Shown here piece by piece: positions 9,166-18,065 of a stretch of 64,000 bases of DNA. Made by a program: the position numbers and the translations under genes. The stretch comes from Myxococcales bacterium. Its GTDB lineage: Bacteria > Myxococcota_A > Polyangia > Polyangiales > Houyiibacteriaceae. The notes beneath the pieces were generated by a model. That model was not told the DNA's origin. It searched no databases and saw only the letters and a program-made list of their open reading frames with translations. The first letter of the stretch is position 1. Each line of letters opens with the position of its first letter. The DNA is taken from assembly GCA_019637115.1 (NCBI GenBank), contig JAHBWH010000008.1, forward strand, positions 32,407 to 96,406, read 5' to 3'.

Positions 9166-9234
9166 CTCGACCGAGACCTCTGTCGGGATCGATCCGCTTG
9201 CCCCGACCCCGTGGGAGGGGGCAGGATCCCGGCG

Positions 9235-10419
9235 GTGGAGCGGCGTACCCGGCGGATCGGACGGTATCATCTCACCGACCGCATCGCCTTTGGCGGCATG
9301 GCGGAGGTCTTCCGAGGCTTCACGTTCTCGGACGACGGCTATCGTTTCGACGTCGCCATCAAGAAGCTCCTGCCGAATTACGTCGAGGACTCGCAATTCG
9401 TCACGATGCTGACCGACGAGTATCGCCTCGTCAGCCGCATGGATCACTCCAACGTCGCGCGCGTCTACGAGCTGGTCCAGGTCCAGGGGTCGATCCTCGT
9501 CGCGATGGAGTACGTCGACGGCAAGGACCTCCGGGCCTCGGTGGAGAAGGGGCGAGAGAGCGGCGACCGCCTCGGCTACGCGGACGTCGCCTACATCATG
9601 GCGTGCGCGCTCGACGGGCTCCACCACGCGCACCAGGCGGTCGACGAGCGAGGCGATCGTTTGGACGTAGTCCATCGCGACTTCAGCCCGTCCAACGTGC
9701 TCGTCGGCTACGACGGCGCGGTCAAGCTCATCGACTTCGGCATCGCGAAGGCCCGGCAGAACCGCATCCAGACCAAGACCGGGATCATCAAGGGCAAGGT
9801 GAAGTACATGTCGCCCGAGCAGGCGTTCGGGCACAAGCTCGATCGCCGCTCCGACGTCTTCAGCGCAGGGAGCGTCCTCTACGAGCTCTGCACGGGCCGG
9901 CCCCCCTTCCGGGCGAAGACCGAGATCGACCTCATCTTCGAGGTCCGCGAGGCCACCCCGACGCCGCCCCGCACGGTGAACCCCGAGCTCCCCCCGGCCC
10001 TCGCGGAGATCATCGATCGCTCGATGGCGCGCGCCCGCTCGGCTCGTTACCAGACGAGCCTCGAGTTCCGCGACGCCCTCGTCCAGTTCCTCCGCACCTA
10101 CGCGCCGGACTACCGCCGAACGAGGCTCGCCCGCTATATGAAGCGGCTCTGGTCGGACGAGATCGAGGACGAGCTGCGCGCGCTCGAGGAGTGGGCGCTC
10201 GACCTCCCCACCGAGCCGGGCGAGGACCTCGGCACGAACCTCCTCGCGGCCGAGCTCGGCCCGGACGCGCCCTATGCGAAATTCTCGCCGCGGCCGACCC
10301 GCGTCACGCGCCCCATCGACGCTGTGATCCCCGACCGGGCCTCCGACGAGGACACCCACGAGCCCTTCGGTTTTTCGGAGGCGAAGACGCTCGTGACGCC
10401 GCCCGACGACGACCGCTGA
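9235..10419 (+). CDS. Cytoplasmic Ser/Thr protein kinase
   Basis: The protein has 394 aa from the GTG at 9235, which is preceded by GGGAGGGGGCAGG. The kinase domain fills residues ~8-280. It has a glycine-rich loop (AFGGMAEVF), the ATP-anchoring Lys in VAIKK (K43) and catalytic loop HRDFSPSN (H147, D149). The DFG motif follows (D167), then the P+1 region GKVKYMSPEQ. HRDxSPxN replaces the usual HRDLKPEN, as is common in myxobacterial Hanks-type kinases. The C-terminal ~100 residues carry no transmembrane segment or sensor domain, so the enzyme is probably soluble and regulated by partners. An in-frame GTG lies at 9211; the frame also runs back through the upstream array, which I do not regard as coding. 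Confidence 0.9.
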   Translation: MERRTRRIGRYHLTDRIAFGGMAEVFRGFTFSDDGYRFDVAIKKLLPNYVEDSQFVTMLTDEYRLVSRMDHSNVARVYELVQVQGSILVAMEYVDGKDLRASVEKGRESGDRLGYADVAYIMACALDGLHHAHQAVDERGDRLDVVHRDFSPSNVLVGYDGAVKLIDFGIAKARQNRIQTKTGIIKGKVKYMSPEQAFGHKLDRRSDVFSAGSVLYELCTGRPPFRAKTEIDLIFEVREATPTPPRTVNPELPPALAEIIDRSMARARSARYQTSLEFRDALVQFLRTYAPDYRRTRLARYMKRLWSDEIEDELRALEEWALDLPTEPGEDLGTNLLAAELGPDAPYAKFSPRPTRVTRPIDAVIPDRASDEDTHEPFGFSEAKTLVTPPDDDR

Positions 10420-10444
10420 CCGAGTCCGCCGGCCGGTTCCACTC

Positions 10445-10602
10445 CGAGACCGTCCGAGTCCGAGTCCGAGTCCAAGTCCGAGACCGAGTCCAAGTCCGAG
10501 ACCAAGTCCGAGACCAAGTCCGAGACCAAGTCCGAGACCGAGTCCGAGTCCGAGACCGAGTCCGAGACCGAGTCCGAGTCCGAGTCCGCAGACAGTCCGG
10601 CT
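10445..10602 (-). repeat. Hexanucleotide array (GAGTCC/GAGACC/AAGTCC)
   Basis: About 158 bp of hexamers lie between two genes that converge tail to tail. The array ends 8 bp from the stop of the minus-strand gene. Read on the minus strand it is Asp-Ser/Asp-Val/Asp-Leu in one frame. It fills most of the 190-bp gap, and no stem-loop terminator is seen. Confidence 0.9.
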
Positions 10603-10609
10603 CCGGGTC

Positions 10610-11182
10610 TCAGCGGCGACGGCGGCCCAGGAGGAGCAGGGCGAGCGGGGCGACGAGGGCGGCGGGGGAGGGCGGGGCGGCGGCGCAGCTCGCGCAACCT
10701 CGCGAGGGGGCGGGCTCCGGCGTCGACGCGCTCGGATCCGTCACCGGAGTCGGCTGCCCGACGTCGACCGGCGTGCTCCCGCTGCCCAGGGCGGCGAGGT
10801 CCTCGCCCGCGTCGGTCACGAGCGCCGTGCGATCGCAGAGCGTCGTCTCGAGCCCCCCTTCGTGTGCGTGGGCATAGACCAGATACGTCTCGCCCTCCGC
10901 GAAGGGGAAGCCGCAAGCCGCCGAGTTCGTCGCGGTCGTCAGCGTGAGCCGCTCGCTGTCGACGCCCTTCCACTGCTGGGTGACGGCGAAGGTCACTCGT
11001 ACGTGGTCCTCGTGGGTCTCGAGCAGGGTCACGCGGCCCTCGAAGATCGCGTCGGCGCCGTCCCGCGCTTGGGCGGGCGTCGCGCGGAGGCACGAGCAAG
11101 CCTCCGCGACGGCGGGCGCGAGGGCGAGGAACGCGAGGGAGGCGAAGGTCAGAGCGATGACGCGATGCATGCGGCGGAGCAT
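10610..11182 (-). CDS. Secreted TIMP/NTR-like protein with MYXO-CTERM-like tail
   Basis: The 190-aa protein has a signal peptide (ending VAEA) and a mature N-terminus CSC. The latter is the placement of cysteines seen in tissue-inhibitor-of-metalloproteinase/netrin-like domains, with further Cys later (SAACGF, LCDRT). The C-terminus is Gly-Cys-Ala-Ser-Cys, a hydrophobic segment (PAALVAPLALLLL) and GRRRR, matching the MYXO-CTERM pattern. That tail is cleaved by a myxosortase and leads to lipid anchoring or secretion. An alternative start is the Met at 11170. The NTR assignment rests on Cys placement and length only. Confidence 0.75.
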   Translation of the reverse strand: MLRRMHRVIALTFASLAFLALAPAVAEACSCLRATPAQARDGADAIFEGRVTLLETHEDHVRVTFAVTQQWKGVDSERLTLTTATNSAACGFPFAEGETYLVYAHAHEGGLETTLCDRTALVTDAGEDLAALGSGSTPVDVGQPTPVTDPSASTPEPAPSRGCASCAAAPPSPAALVAPLALLLLGRRRR

Positions 11183-11266
11183 GACGCGTGCGCTCGTACT
11201 TGACGACCTCGCGATGCGCGGTTACTACGCCGGTCCCGCTCTCGGGCGGCTGACAAACGAATCGTG

Positions 11267-11356
11267 GGAGAGGTGGCCGAGTGGTCGAAGGCAACCGCTT
11301 GCTAAGCGGTCGTGGGGTTAAAAGCTCCACCGCGGGTTCAAATCCCGCCCTCTCCG
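11267..11356 (+). tRNA. tRNA-Ser (anticodon GCT)
   Basis: The acceptor GGAGAGG pairs with CCTCTCC. The anticodon loop is TTGCTAA, with a long variable arm and the T arm GGGTTCAAATCCC. The long variable arm and identity elements are those of tRNA-Ser. No CCA is encoded. Confidence 0.95.
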
Positions 11357-11434
11357 CCGGCGTCGAAGAAAGTCGGAAAAGCTCCGACGAAGCTTGACGC
11401 CCCGGGTTGGCGAGGTCATCTTCCGCCTCCGCCC

Positions 11435-11507
11435 GGACCCGTAGCTCAATGGATAGAGCACTGGTCTACGGAACCAGGGGTTAGAGGTTCGAGTCCTCTC
11501 GGGTCCG
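11435..11507 (+). tRNA. tRNA-Arg (anticodon ACG)
   Basis: The acceptor GGACCCG pairs with CGGGTCC. The anticodon stem CTGGT/ACCAG encloses the loop CTACGGA, giving anticodon ACG. A34 of this tRNA is the known substrate of TadA (A to I), and the tadA gene starts 151 bp downstream. No CCA is encoded. Confidence 0.95.
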
Positions 11508-11514
11508 CCGTAAC

Positions 11515-11556
11515 AAACGAACAAGGGTCTCCTCCGGGAGACCCTTGTTCGTTTTT
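11515..11556 (+). terminator. Intrinsic terminator after tRNA-Arg
   Basis: A perfect 18-bp stem (11515-11532 with 11537-11554) around a TCCG loop runs into a T-run. It ends the tRNA transcript before tadA. Confidence 0.92.
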
Positions 11557-11657
11557 GTGCGTCCGTTTTTCGGCATCGCTGGGGGCGTCGCGTCGCAGCC
11601 GGCGAGTCAGCCCGGTCCGACGTTGCGCGGCGCGACAGGCCTGCCAGAACGCGGACG

Positions 11658-12128
11658 ATGAGCACGCGCCCCGAAGACGAAGCGCTGATGCGGGAGGCGC
11701 TGCGCGAGGCCGCGCGGGCGGAGGCGCGCGGTGAGGTGCCGGTCGGCGCCGTGGTCGTGGTAGGCGGCGAGATCGTCGGGCGAGGCCACAACCTGCGCGA
11801 GACGGCGCAGGATCCGCTCGCCCACGCCGAGTTGATCGCGGTCCGGAAGGCGGCGGCGCGGCTCGGGAGCTGGCGGCTCGTGGACGCGACCGTCTACGTC
11901 ACGCTCGAGCCCTGCCCGATGTGCGCCGGAATGCTGGTGAACGCCCGAGTGCCCCGCGTCGTGTGGGGGGCCGACGACCCGAAAGCGGGCGCCTGTCGCA
12001 CCCTCTACCAGCTCGGCGACGACCCCAGGCTGAACCACCGCTTCGAGAGTGTGCCTGGCGTGCTCGAGGTCGAGTGTGCCGACGCCTTGCGCCGCTTCTT
12101 CGCGGCGATCCGTGCCCGACGCCGTTGA
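11658..12128 (+). CDS. tadA: tRNA-specific adenosine deaminase TadA
   Basis: The 156-aa protein has the complete cytidine-deaminase-fold zinc site: HAE at 56-58 and PCPMC at 85-89 (zinc ligands H56, C86, C89; proton shuttle E58). GEVPVGAV near the N-terminus is also typical. TadA converts A34 to inosine in tRNA-Arg(ACG) so that it reads CGU, CGC and CGA codons; the substrate tRNA is encoded immediately upstream. Length is normal for the family. The start at 11658 gives the usual N-terminal helix (EALMREALREA); no strong Shine-Dalgarno sequence is seen. Confidence 0.96.
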   Translation: MSTRPEDEALMREALREAARAEARGEVPVGAVVVVGGEIVGRGHNLRETAQDPLAHAELIAVRKAAARLGSWRLVDATVYVTLEPCPMCAGMLVNARVPRVVWGADDPKAGACRTLYQLGDDPRLNHRFESVPGVLEVECADALRRFFAAIRARRR

Positions 12129-12165
12129 GCGCGGAGCTGCGTCCGCTGGCGATGTTCATGCCCGC

Positions 12166-12230
12166 GATGACCGAGCCCGATGACCGAGCCCGATGACCGA
12201 GCCCGATGACCGAGCCCGATGACCGAGCCC
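12166..12230 (+). repeat. Five perfect 13-nt units
   Basis: GATGACCGAGCCC is repeated five times with no mismatch, followed by a sixth degenerate start (GATGGCCGG). It lies between tadA and tRNA-Ser(CGA). The unit length is not a multiple of three. Confidence 0.95.
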
Positions 12231-12374
12231 GATGGCCGGGGGGTAGGAGGGCCGCGGGGACGATCGACGCGTTGGTGCTGGTGGCGCGGCGCCCACCGGA
12301 TTCTCATGAGGATCCGGCGCCAAAGGTGGAACAACGGTGTTGACACGTGGGGAGGCGCTGCTAGTTTCGCCCGC

Positions 12375-12464
12375 GGAGAGCTGGCCGAGCGGTCGAAGGC
12401 GTTTGATTCGAAATCAAAAGTACCGGTGACGGTACCGTGGGTTCAAATCCCACGCTCTCCGCCA
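12375..12464 (+). tRNA. tRNA-Ser (anticodon CGA)
   Basis: The acceptor GGAGAGC pairs with GCTCTCC. The anticodon loop is TTCGAAA (anticodon CGA), with a long variable arm and T arm GGGTTCAAATCCC. A CCA follows the discriminator G and may be genuine or chance, since the neighbouring tRNAs lack it. Confidence 0.95.
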
Positions 12465-12656
12465 GGGTCCCCGAGAGGATCTCGTTCTTTTCACAAGATG
12501 GATCACGATGTGACGCCCCCCGTGGGCGCACGTCGGGGACACCGAGAGAGGGGTCCGACTCGACGTCGTTCGCCCCACCTCCCGAACCACACGCGGCCCG
12601 CCGCGGGCGGCGCGGGGCTCAGGTCCACTCGGATCCGACTCGTGATCTCGAGGACC

Positions 12657-12741
12657 GGAGGGGTGACCGAGTGGTCGAAGGTGCACGACTGGAAATCGTG
12701 TGTACCGCAAGGTACCGAGGGTTCGAATCCCTCCCTCTCCG
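12657..12741 (+). tRNA. tRNA-Ser (anticodon GGA)
   Basis: The acceptor GGAGGGG pairs with CCTCTCC (one G-T wobble). The anticodon loop is CTGGAAA, with a long variable arm and T arm GGGTTCGAATCCC. It is the third serine tRNA in this cluster. No CCA is encoded. Confidence 0.94.
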
Positions 12742-12767
12742 CCGCGTCTCATGAGACGCTGCTTTAT

Positions 12768-12847
<80 letters not shown>

Positions 12848-13533
12848 TTTCTAATTCGGCTGGTTGATCCGCGCGAAGGCGCCGAGCCGGCGGGCCTGGG
12901 ACTCGTGAGGACTTGGGCGCATCGCGGTTTCGGACGCGACTACGTCTCGGCACGCGCACCCGCACGTGGACGTGGACGTGGACGGGCAGCGTGCGCACGC
13001 CGTCGGAGCCGGACCCGGAGCCGAGTCCGCGTCCGTCCGCTGCGCTGCGTCGGAGCCTGCGCCGCCGACACGACGGCCCCGAGCGGAGCGCCTCAGCGCG
13101 GAGCGGGCAAGCTCATCCCCCGTTCCGGAAGACCGCCGCACTCTCGACACGGGACGTCTCCACTTCGCGCACGTCGAACCCTGCGAGCGCTGTCGTGCGC
13201 GCAGCTCACGACGGCGCTCGCCTCCGACCCTGCCTTCTATTCCAGGCGTGAGCTCGATCGAACGTCCGAAGGCACCGGGCGCGCTTCGCCGTCCGAGGTC
13301 GCTCGCACGAATCCGGGATTGAAGCGCCGTCGTCCGCGCCGCGTGGCACCGGGAGCGCCGCGAGCCCCACGCCCGCGACCCCCGCCGTGAGCCACGCGAA
13401 GAGGTGATCGATCGTTCAACGCGGACGGACGGACGGACGCTGCGGGCCCGGACCCCGGACCCCGACGCGGAAACGGACCCGAAAACGGACCCACACCGGG
13501 ACCGACCGGCAAACGCCCAGCCCGAAGCGGGCG
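12848..13533. other. Spacer without a recognised gene
   Basis: These 686 bp lie between SRP RNA and trxB. Only shadow-type reading frames rich in Arg, Pro and Ala are present. Two short low-complexity patches occur: GTGGAC repeats near 12965-12990, and GGACGGACG then CGGACCC-type runs near 13415-13500. No further RNA or terminator is evident. Confidence 0.6.
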
Positions 13534-14484
13534 TCAGCCGTGCGAGCCCAAGAAGTGCTCCGCCTCGAGCGCGGCCATGCACCCCGTGCCCGCAGCCGTG
13601 ATCGCCTGCCGGTACCGCTTGTCCTGCACGTCGCCGCAGGCGAAGACGCCCGCGACGTTCGTCTCGGTCGTGCCGGGCTTCGTCACAATGTAGCCGTCGG
13701 CGTCCGTCTCGACCTGGCCCGCGAGGAAGCTCGTGTTGGGGGTGTGCCCGATCGCGAAGAAGAGCCCCGAGACCTCGAGCGTGCGCTTGCTCCCGTCCTC
13801 GCGCGACGTGACCTCGACCGACTCCAAGAGGTCGCCCCCCTTGGCGGCCGCGAGCTCGTGCGACCACACCATCTCGACCTTGGGGTTCGAGAGCACGCGC
13901 TGCTGCATCGCCTTCGACGCCCGCAGCTCGTTGCGGCGATGGATCACGTAGACCTTCGAGGCGTACTTCGTGAGGAACGACGCCTCCTCCATGGCCGTGT
14001 CGCCGCCGCCGATCACCGCGAGGGGCTTGTTGCGGAAGATGGGCAGCGCGCCGTCGCAGACCGCGCAGGCGCTGATGCCGCGCATCCAGAGCTCGTCGTC
14101 GCCCGTGCCCGGGACGTAGAGACGCTTCGCCGTCGCCCCCGTCGCGAGGATGACCGTCTTGGCTTCGCAGACGGTGCTGTCCGCCTCGATCCGGAACGGT
14201 CGCTTCGAGAGATCAATCGCGTTGACCGTCTCGGTCAGGATCGTCGCGCCGTGCTTCTCGGATTGCGCCCGCATCCGATCCATCAGCTCGGGCCCCATGA
14301 TGCCGTCGGGGAAGCCGGGGAAGTTCTCGACCTCCGTCGTCGTCGTGAGCTGGCCTCCCGCCGCGACGCCGCCCGCCATGAAGCCCTCGAAGAGGATGGG
14401 CTTGAGCTCCGCGCGCGCGGCGTAGATGGCGGCGGTGTGGGCGGCCGGTCCAGATCCGATGATGACGACTTCGTGCACGGTCAT
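13534..14484 (-). CDS. trxB: Thioredoxin reductase
   Basis: The 316-aa flavoprotein has an N-terminal FAD motif ([18 protein letters not shown]), a redox-active CAVC at 140-143 followed by DGA, an NADPH motif ([12 protein letters not shown]) and a C-terminal FAD-binding segment ([15 protein letters not shown]). It transfers electrons from NADPH to thioredoxin. The start at 14484 follows AGAGGAAAGC on the minus strand and gives the normal length; the longer open frame upstream is not needed. No thioredoxin gene is adjacent. Confidence 0.96.
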   Translation of the reverse strand: MTVHEVVIIGSGPAAHTAAIYAARAELKPILFEGFMAGGVAAGGQLTTTTEVENFPGFPDGIMGPELMDRMRAQSEKHGATILTETVNAIDLSKRPFRIEADSTVCEAKTVILATGATAKRLYVPGTGDDELWMRGISACAVCDGALPIFRNKPLAVIGGGDTAMEEASFLTKYASKVYVIHRRNELRASKAMQQRVLSNPKVEMVWSHELAAAKGGDLLESVEVTSREDGSKRTLEVSGLFFAIGHTPNTSFLAGQVETDADGYIVTKPGTTETNVAGVFACGDVQDKRYRQAITAAGTGCMAALEAEHFLGSHG

Positions 14485-14752
14485 GCTTTCCTCTGACGTT
14501 CGTCGAGCTCGTGTCGACGGCAGGTGAGCAGGGCGCGTCGCCCCGGTCGGCGCCCGAGGCGCCCTGTAGAGGAGCCAGGGGCTTCTCCACACGATGGGAC
14601 GTCGGATCGCACCATCCGTGACGTCGCGCAAGCAGCCCCCTCGGACGTCGGACGGCCTACCGAAGCCCATTCGAGGAGGCGCGGGCCGAGATCGAGGTCG
14701 AGACCGCGATCAACCGGTCGAGACTCCTGTGGCGAGGTAGGCCGAGCGCCTC

Positions 14753-15553
14753 TCAGCTGCTCATCAAGGTCGCGAGGGCCGCGCCGCCGAGCCAATGGCC
14801 GCCGTCGGCGACGATGGTCTCGCCGTGCACGAGGGACGCCGCCGGCGTGCAGAGGAAGAGCGCGAGGTTCGCGATCTCCTCGATCGTGCCCATGCGGCCG
14901 AGCGGGATGCCCGCGATCATCTGGTCGCGGATCGGTCCGGGCGCGAGCCGCGACAGACCCTCGGTGTCCTCGATCGGCCCGGGGGCGATGCCGACCACCC
15001 GAACCCCCGAGCGGCCCCACTCGAGCGCGAGCGAGCGCGTGAGCGAGTCGACCGCCGCCTTCGCGGCGGCGGCGTGTGCCTGCAGCGGCGTGGCGCCGTA
15101 GTGCAACGTCGCGCTGATGTTCACGATGACGCCGGCCGCCTTCTTCAACGCCTTCTCGAAGGCGGCCTTCGAGACGTTGAAGGTCCCGATGGTGTCGATC
15201 TCCATCACGGTGCGGAACGCGTTGTAGGAGAGCTGGCTCGCCGGACAGAGGAAATTGCCCGCCGCGCCGTTGACGACGATGTCGATCTTCCCGAAGCGCT
15301 CGAGCGCGGCGTCGAGGGCGGCCTCGACGGTCTCGGGCTTGCGCACGTCGCACGCGACCCCGAGGCAGGCGCGCCCGGTCGCGTCCGCGAGCTCGCGCGC
15401 GCTCTCGTCGAGTCGGTCTTGTTTGCGGCTCGTGATCACCGCGTCGGCGCCGTGCGCCATCAGCGCCGCGGTGATGCCCTTGCAGATGCCGCTCCCTCCA
15501 CCCGTGACGAACGCCACCTTGCCCGCGAGCACGTCTTCTCGGAACACCGACAT
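14753..15553 (-). CDS. 2,4-dienoyl-CoA reductase-like SDR
   Basis: The 266-aa short-chain dehydrogenase has a cofactor motif at 16-23 (VTGGGSGI). The segment VNGAAGNFLCPASQLS followed by NAFRTV and IDTIGTFNVSK is typical of eukaryotic-type 2,4-dienoyl-CoA reductases (DECR) rather than generic SDRs. The usual catalytic YxxxK position appears to read HAAAAKAA, again as in DECR-type enzymes that lack the Tyr. It would act in beta-oxidation of unsaturated fatty acids using NADPH. The ATG at 15553 lies 7 nt after AGGAGG; a GTG two codons earlier is less likely. Confidence 0.85.
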   Translation of the reverse strand: MSVFREDVLAGKVAFVTGGGSGICKGITAALMAHGADAVITSRKQDRLDESARELADATGRACLGVACDVRKPETVEAALDAALERFGKIDIVVNGAAGNFLCPASQLSYNAFRTVMEIDTIGTFNVSKAAFEKALKKAAGVIVNISATLHYGATPLQAHAAAAKAAVDSLTRSLALEWGRSGVRVVGIAPGPIEDTEGLSRLAPGPIRDQMIAGIPLGRMGTIEEIANLALFLCTPAASLVHGETIVADGGHWLGGAALATLMSS

Positions 15554-15663
15554 CACCACACCTCCTGCGGGCGAGTGTATAGCACCCCGCGGGCGCGCTC
15601 CGTCGCGCGAGGAGGCGCTCCTCCGTTGCGGGGCCCCCGCGCCTCGCGGAAGATGCGCGGGTC

Positions 15664-16752
15664 GTGGACGTCGACGTCGTCGTCATCGGGGCAGGAGTGG
15701 TCGGGCTCGCGTGCGCGGCCGCGCTCGCGCCCCACCACGGGGTCCTCGTGATCGAGCGACACACACGACCTGGTACGGAGACGAGCGCGCGCAACAGCGG
15801 CGTCATCCACGCCGGGCTCTACTACCCGCCCGGCTCGTTGAAGGCGCGGGCGTGCGTCGAGGGACGCCGTCGCCTCTACGAGTACGCACGAGCGCGCGGC
15901 GTCGCCCACCGGCGGACGGGGAAGCTCGTGCTCGCGGTCGACCCGAGCGAGGAGGCGGCTCTCGGCGCGCTCCACGCACGCGGGCTCGAGAACGGCGTCG
16001 AAGGCCTCTCGCTGCTCGACGGACGCGAGCTGCGGGCGCGCGAGCCGAACCTGCGCGCGCGCCTCGCGCTGCACGTCGCGCCGAGCGGCATCGTCGACGC
16101 ACATGGGCTCATGGCGGCGCTCGCGGCCGACGCGCGGACGGCGGGCGCGCTCTTCGCTTGGGGGCAGCCGGTGGTGGGCCTGCACGCGGACGCGGCTGGC
16201 TGGCGCGTGGAGACCGCCGACGCCGTGGTGCGCGCGCGCCTCGTCGTGAACGCCGCCGGGCTCCACGCCGACGAGGTCGCGTCGCTCGCGGGGCTGGACG
16301 TCGACGCCCTCGGGTGGCGTCTCGACCCCTGGAAGGGCGACTACTTCGTCGTCGCTCGCGGGCCGAGCACCACGACGCCGCTGGTCTACCCGATGCCCGT
16401 CGTCGGGGGCCTCGGCGTGCACCTCACGACCGACCTCGGCGGCGCCCGGCTCGCGGGGCCGGACGCCGAGCCGTGCGCCCGCGGCGCCCGGCTGGACGTG
16501 CGCGAGGACAAGGCGGCCGCGTTCGCGGCGGCGGTGTCGCGTTACCTGCCCGGCGTCCGAGCGGACGACCTCCGCCCGGCCTACGCGGGCGTGCGCCCCA
16601 AACGCATGAGCGCGCGGTCGACGGGGTTCGCTGACTTCGTGCTCGACGAGCGCCCGAGCGGGCTCGTGCACCTCCTCGGGGTCGAGTCGCCGGGCCTCAC
16701 TGCCGCGCTCGCCTTGGGCGCCGACGTGGCGGCGCGGTGTCGAGGGCGTTGA
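15664..16752 (+). CDS. FAD-dependent L-2-hydroxyglutarate oxidase-like protein
   Basis: The 362-aa protein belongs to the DAO-type flavoenzymes. It has an N-terminal Rossmann motif GAGVVG (9-14). The segment SARNSGVIHAGLYYPPGSLKA is the signature seen in L-2-hydroxyglutarate dehydrogenase/oxidase (LhgO/L2HGDH), and the C-terminal part RPAYAGVRPK also fits. It would oxidise L-2-hydroxyglutarate to 2-oxoglutarate, feeding electrons to the respiratory chain. The start is GTG (15664). The gene diverges from the SDR gene, with 110 bp between the starts. Related oxidases of other hydroxy or amino acids cannot be excluded. Confidence 0.8.
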   Translation: MDVDVVVIGAGVVGLACAAALAPHHGVLVIERHTRPGTETSARNSGVIHAGLYYPPGSLKARACVEGRRRLYEYARARGVAHRRTGKLVLAVDPSEEAALGALHARGLENGVEGLSLLDGRELRAREPNLRARLALHVAPSGIVDAHGLMAALAADARTAGALFAWGQPVVGLHADAAGWRVETADAVVRARLVVNAAGLHADEVASLAGLDVDALGWRLDPWKGDYFVVARGPSTTTPLVYPMPVVGGLGVHLTTDLGGARLAGPDAEPCARGARLDVREDKAAAFAAAVSRYLPGVRADDLRPAYAGVRPKRMSARSTGFADFVLDERPSGLVHLLGVESPGLTAALALGADVAARCRGR

Positions 16753-16772
16753 GACACCGAGGGAGACGTCGA

Positions 16773-16823
16773 GAGGAGCGTCGAGGGGAGCGTCGAGAGG
16801 AGCGTCGAGGGGAGCGTCGAGGG
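16773..16823 (+). repeat. 12-nt array (GGAGCGTCGAGR)
   Basis: Four consecutive copies of GGAGCGTCGAG(A/G), with degenerate copies at each side, lie just downstream of the LhgO-like gene. Confidence 0.85.
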
Positions 16824-16903
16824 ACCACGGGACGTCGCGGAGGAGCGCGCGCCGCCGAAGGCGCGGGGTGTAAGCTCGGAGCTCGCCGGCCGTTTCGAGG
16901 TGT

Positions 16904-16996
16904 TCTCGCGCGCCGCCCTACCGGAGGGCGCGCCGAGCCTCCGCTCGCTGCCCCGTGCGGGCTGGCGACGTGGTGACAGCCCCTCGAAGGAGCTGA
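16904..16996 (+). repeat. Dispersed intergenic repeat, copy 3
   Basis: The head TCTCGCGCGCCGCCCTACCGG and tail GGCTGGCGACGTGGTGACAG, CCCCTCGAAGGAGCTGA match the copies at 4464 and 4766. The middle differs. It lies about 40 bp before the metallophosphoesterase start. Confidence 0.7.
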
Positions 16997-17032
16997 TCCC
17001 GACAAGCATTAGCGGAACGGAAAATCGACCTT

Positions 17033-18046
17033 ATGATGTCGCGCGTGGGTCGACCCAACGACGACATCGCCGACCGCCACGAGCTCGTGCGCCGCTTCGG
17101 TCGAAAGCCCAGCAATCGCGACTTCGAGCGTCAGTTCCGCGTCCGCCGCTTCGCGGGGCCCCTCGCGCACACGACGCAGCTCGAGCACCTCCGGATCGTG
17201 CACCTGACCGACATCCACGTCGGGCGGGTCACGCCGATGGAGGCGCAGCTCGAGGCCGTGAGGATCACCAACGAGGCCAAGCCGGACGCGGTGGTCATGA
17301 CGGGCGACTTCGTCTGCCACAGCCACGCCTACCTGGACGAGCTCACCTACGTGATCCAGGCGATCGACGCGCCGGTCTTCGGGGTGCTCGGCAACCACGA
17401 CCATTGGAGCGGCGCCGCCGAGGTGCGGTGGGCGCTGCAGCGCGCCGGCAACTTCGAGCTGCTCGACAACGTGTGGACCACCATCACGCTGCGTCATCAG
17501 CGCTTGCAGGTGCTCGGCCTCGACGACGCCTACACGGGCCACGCGCGATGGCGTGAGGCCACGAAGGGGCTCGACGCGGACGTGGCGACCCTCGGGCTCT
17601 CGCACATCGCGGAGATGGCCGACCCGCTCTGGAGCAAGGGCGTGCCGCTGGTCTTGGCGGGACACACGCACGCGGGGCAGATCACGGTCGCCAAGCTCCA
17701 CGAGCTCGCGGTCGGCAAGCTCGCCGGCCACAAATACGTGCACGGGCTCTACGGCAAGCGTCGCCACGACGACCCCGCGACGGCTCCTGGCGCGGTCTAC
17801 GTCGGCGCGGGCGTCGGCGCGGCGGTCGTCCCGCTGCGCATCGGCGAGCGCTCTCGCCGCGAGGTGACGATCTTCGAGCTCGGCCACGAACCTGGTAGCT
17901 TCGCGGAGCCGCTGGAGGAGCAGGCGCCGCTCCCCGGTCGCAAGCCCTCTCGGAAGACGCGGCTCAAGCGCGAGCAGGCCGTCGAGCGCAAGCGCCTCAA
18001 GCGGGAGCGCGCGGCCCTCGTTCAGGTCGGCGACCGGGACGAGTAG
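17033..18046 (+). CDS. Calcineurin-like metallophosphoesterase
   Basis: The 337-aa protein has the full metal-site set: DIH (LTDIHVGR), GDFVC, GNHDHW and GHTHAGQ. The ending GAGVGAAVVPLRIG resembles YkuE/YaeI-type enzymes. Those act on phospholipid or nucleotide phosphoesters, but usually carry an N-terminal membrane anchor that is missing here. The N-terminal ~45 residues and the Lys/Arg-rich C-terminal tail (from ~295) are extra. The start is ATG at 17033 (an ATG follows at once at 17036). The gene converges with the feo operon, leaving a 19-bp gap. The substrate cannot be told from the sequence. Confidence 0.9.
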   Translation: MMSRVGRPNDDIADRHELVRRFGRKPSNRDFERQFRVRRFAGPLAHTTQLEHLRIVHLTDIHVGRVTPMEAQLEAVRITNEAKPDAVVMTGDFVCHSHAYLDELTYVIQAIDAPVFGVLGNHDHWSGAAEVRWALQRAGNFELLDNVWTTITLRHQRLQVLGLDDAYTGHARWREATKGLDADVATLGLSHIAEMADPLWSKGVPLVLAGHTHAGQITVAKLHELAVGKLAGHKYVHGLYGKRRHDDPATAPGAVYVGAGVGAAVVPLRIGERSRREVTIFELGHEPGSFAEPLEEQAPLPGRKPSRKTRLKREQAVERKRLKRERAALVQVGDRDE

Positions 18047-18065
18047 TCACCATCGCCAATCCAGC

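Noticed and set aside
12851..13867. A long minus-strand frame overlapping trxB
   Set aside because: Composition is Arg/Gly/Ser shadow type and it overlaps a certain gene in another frame.
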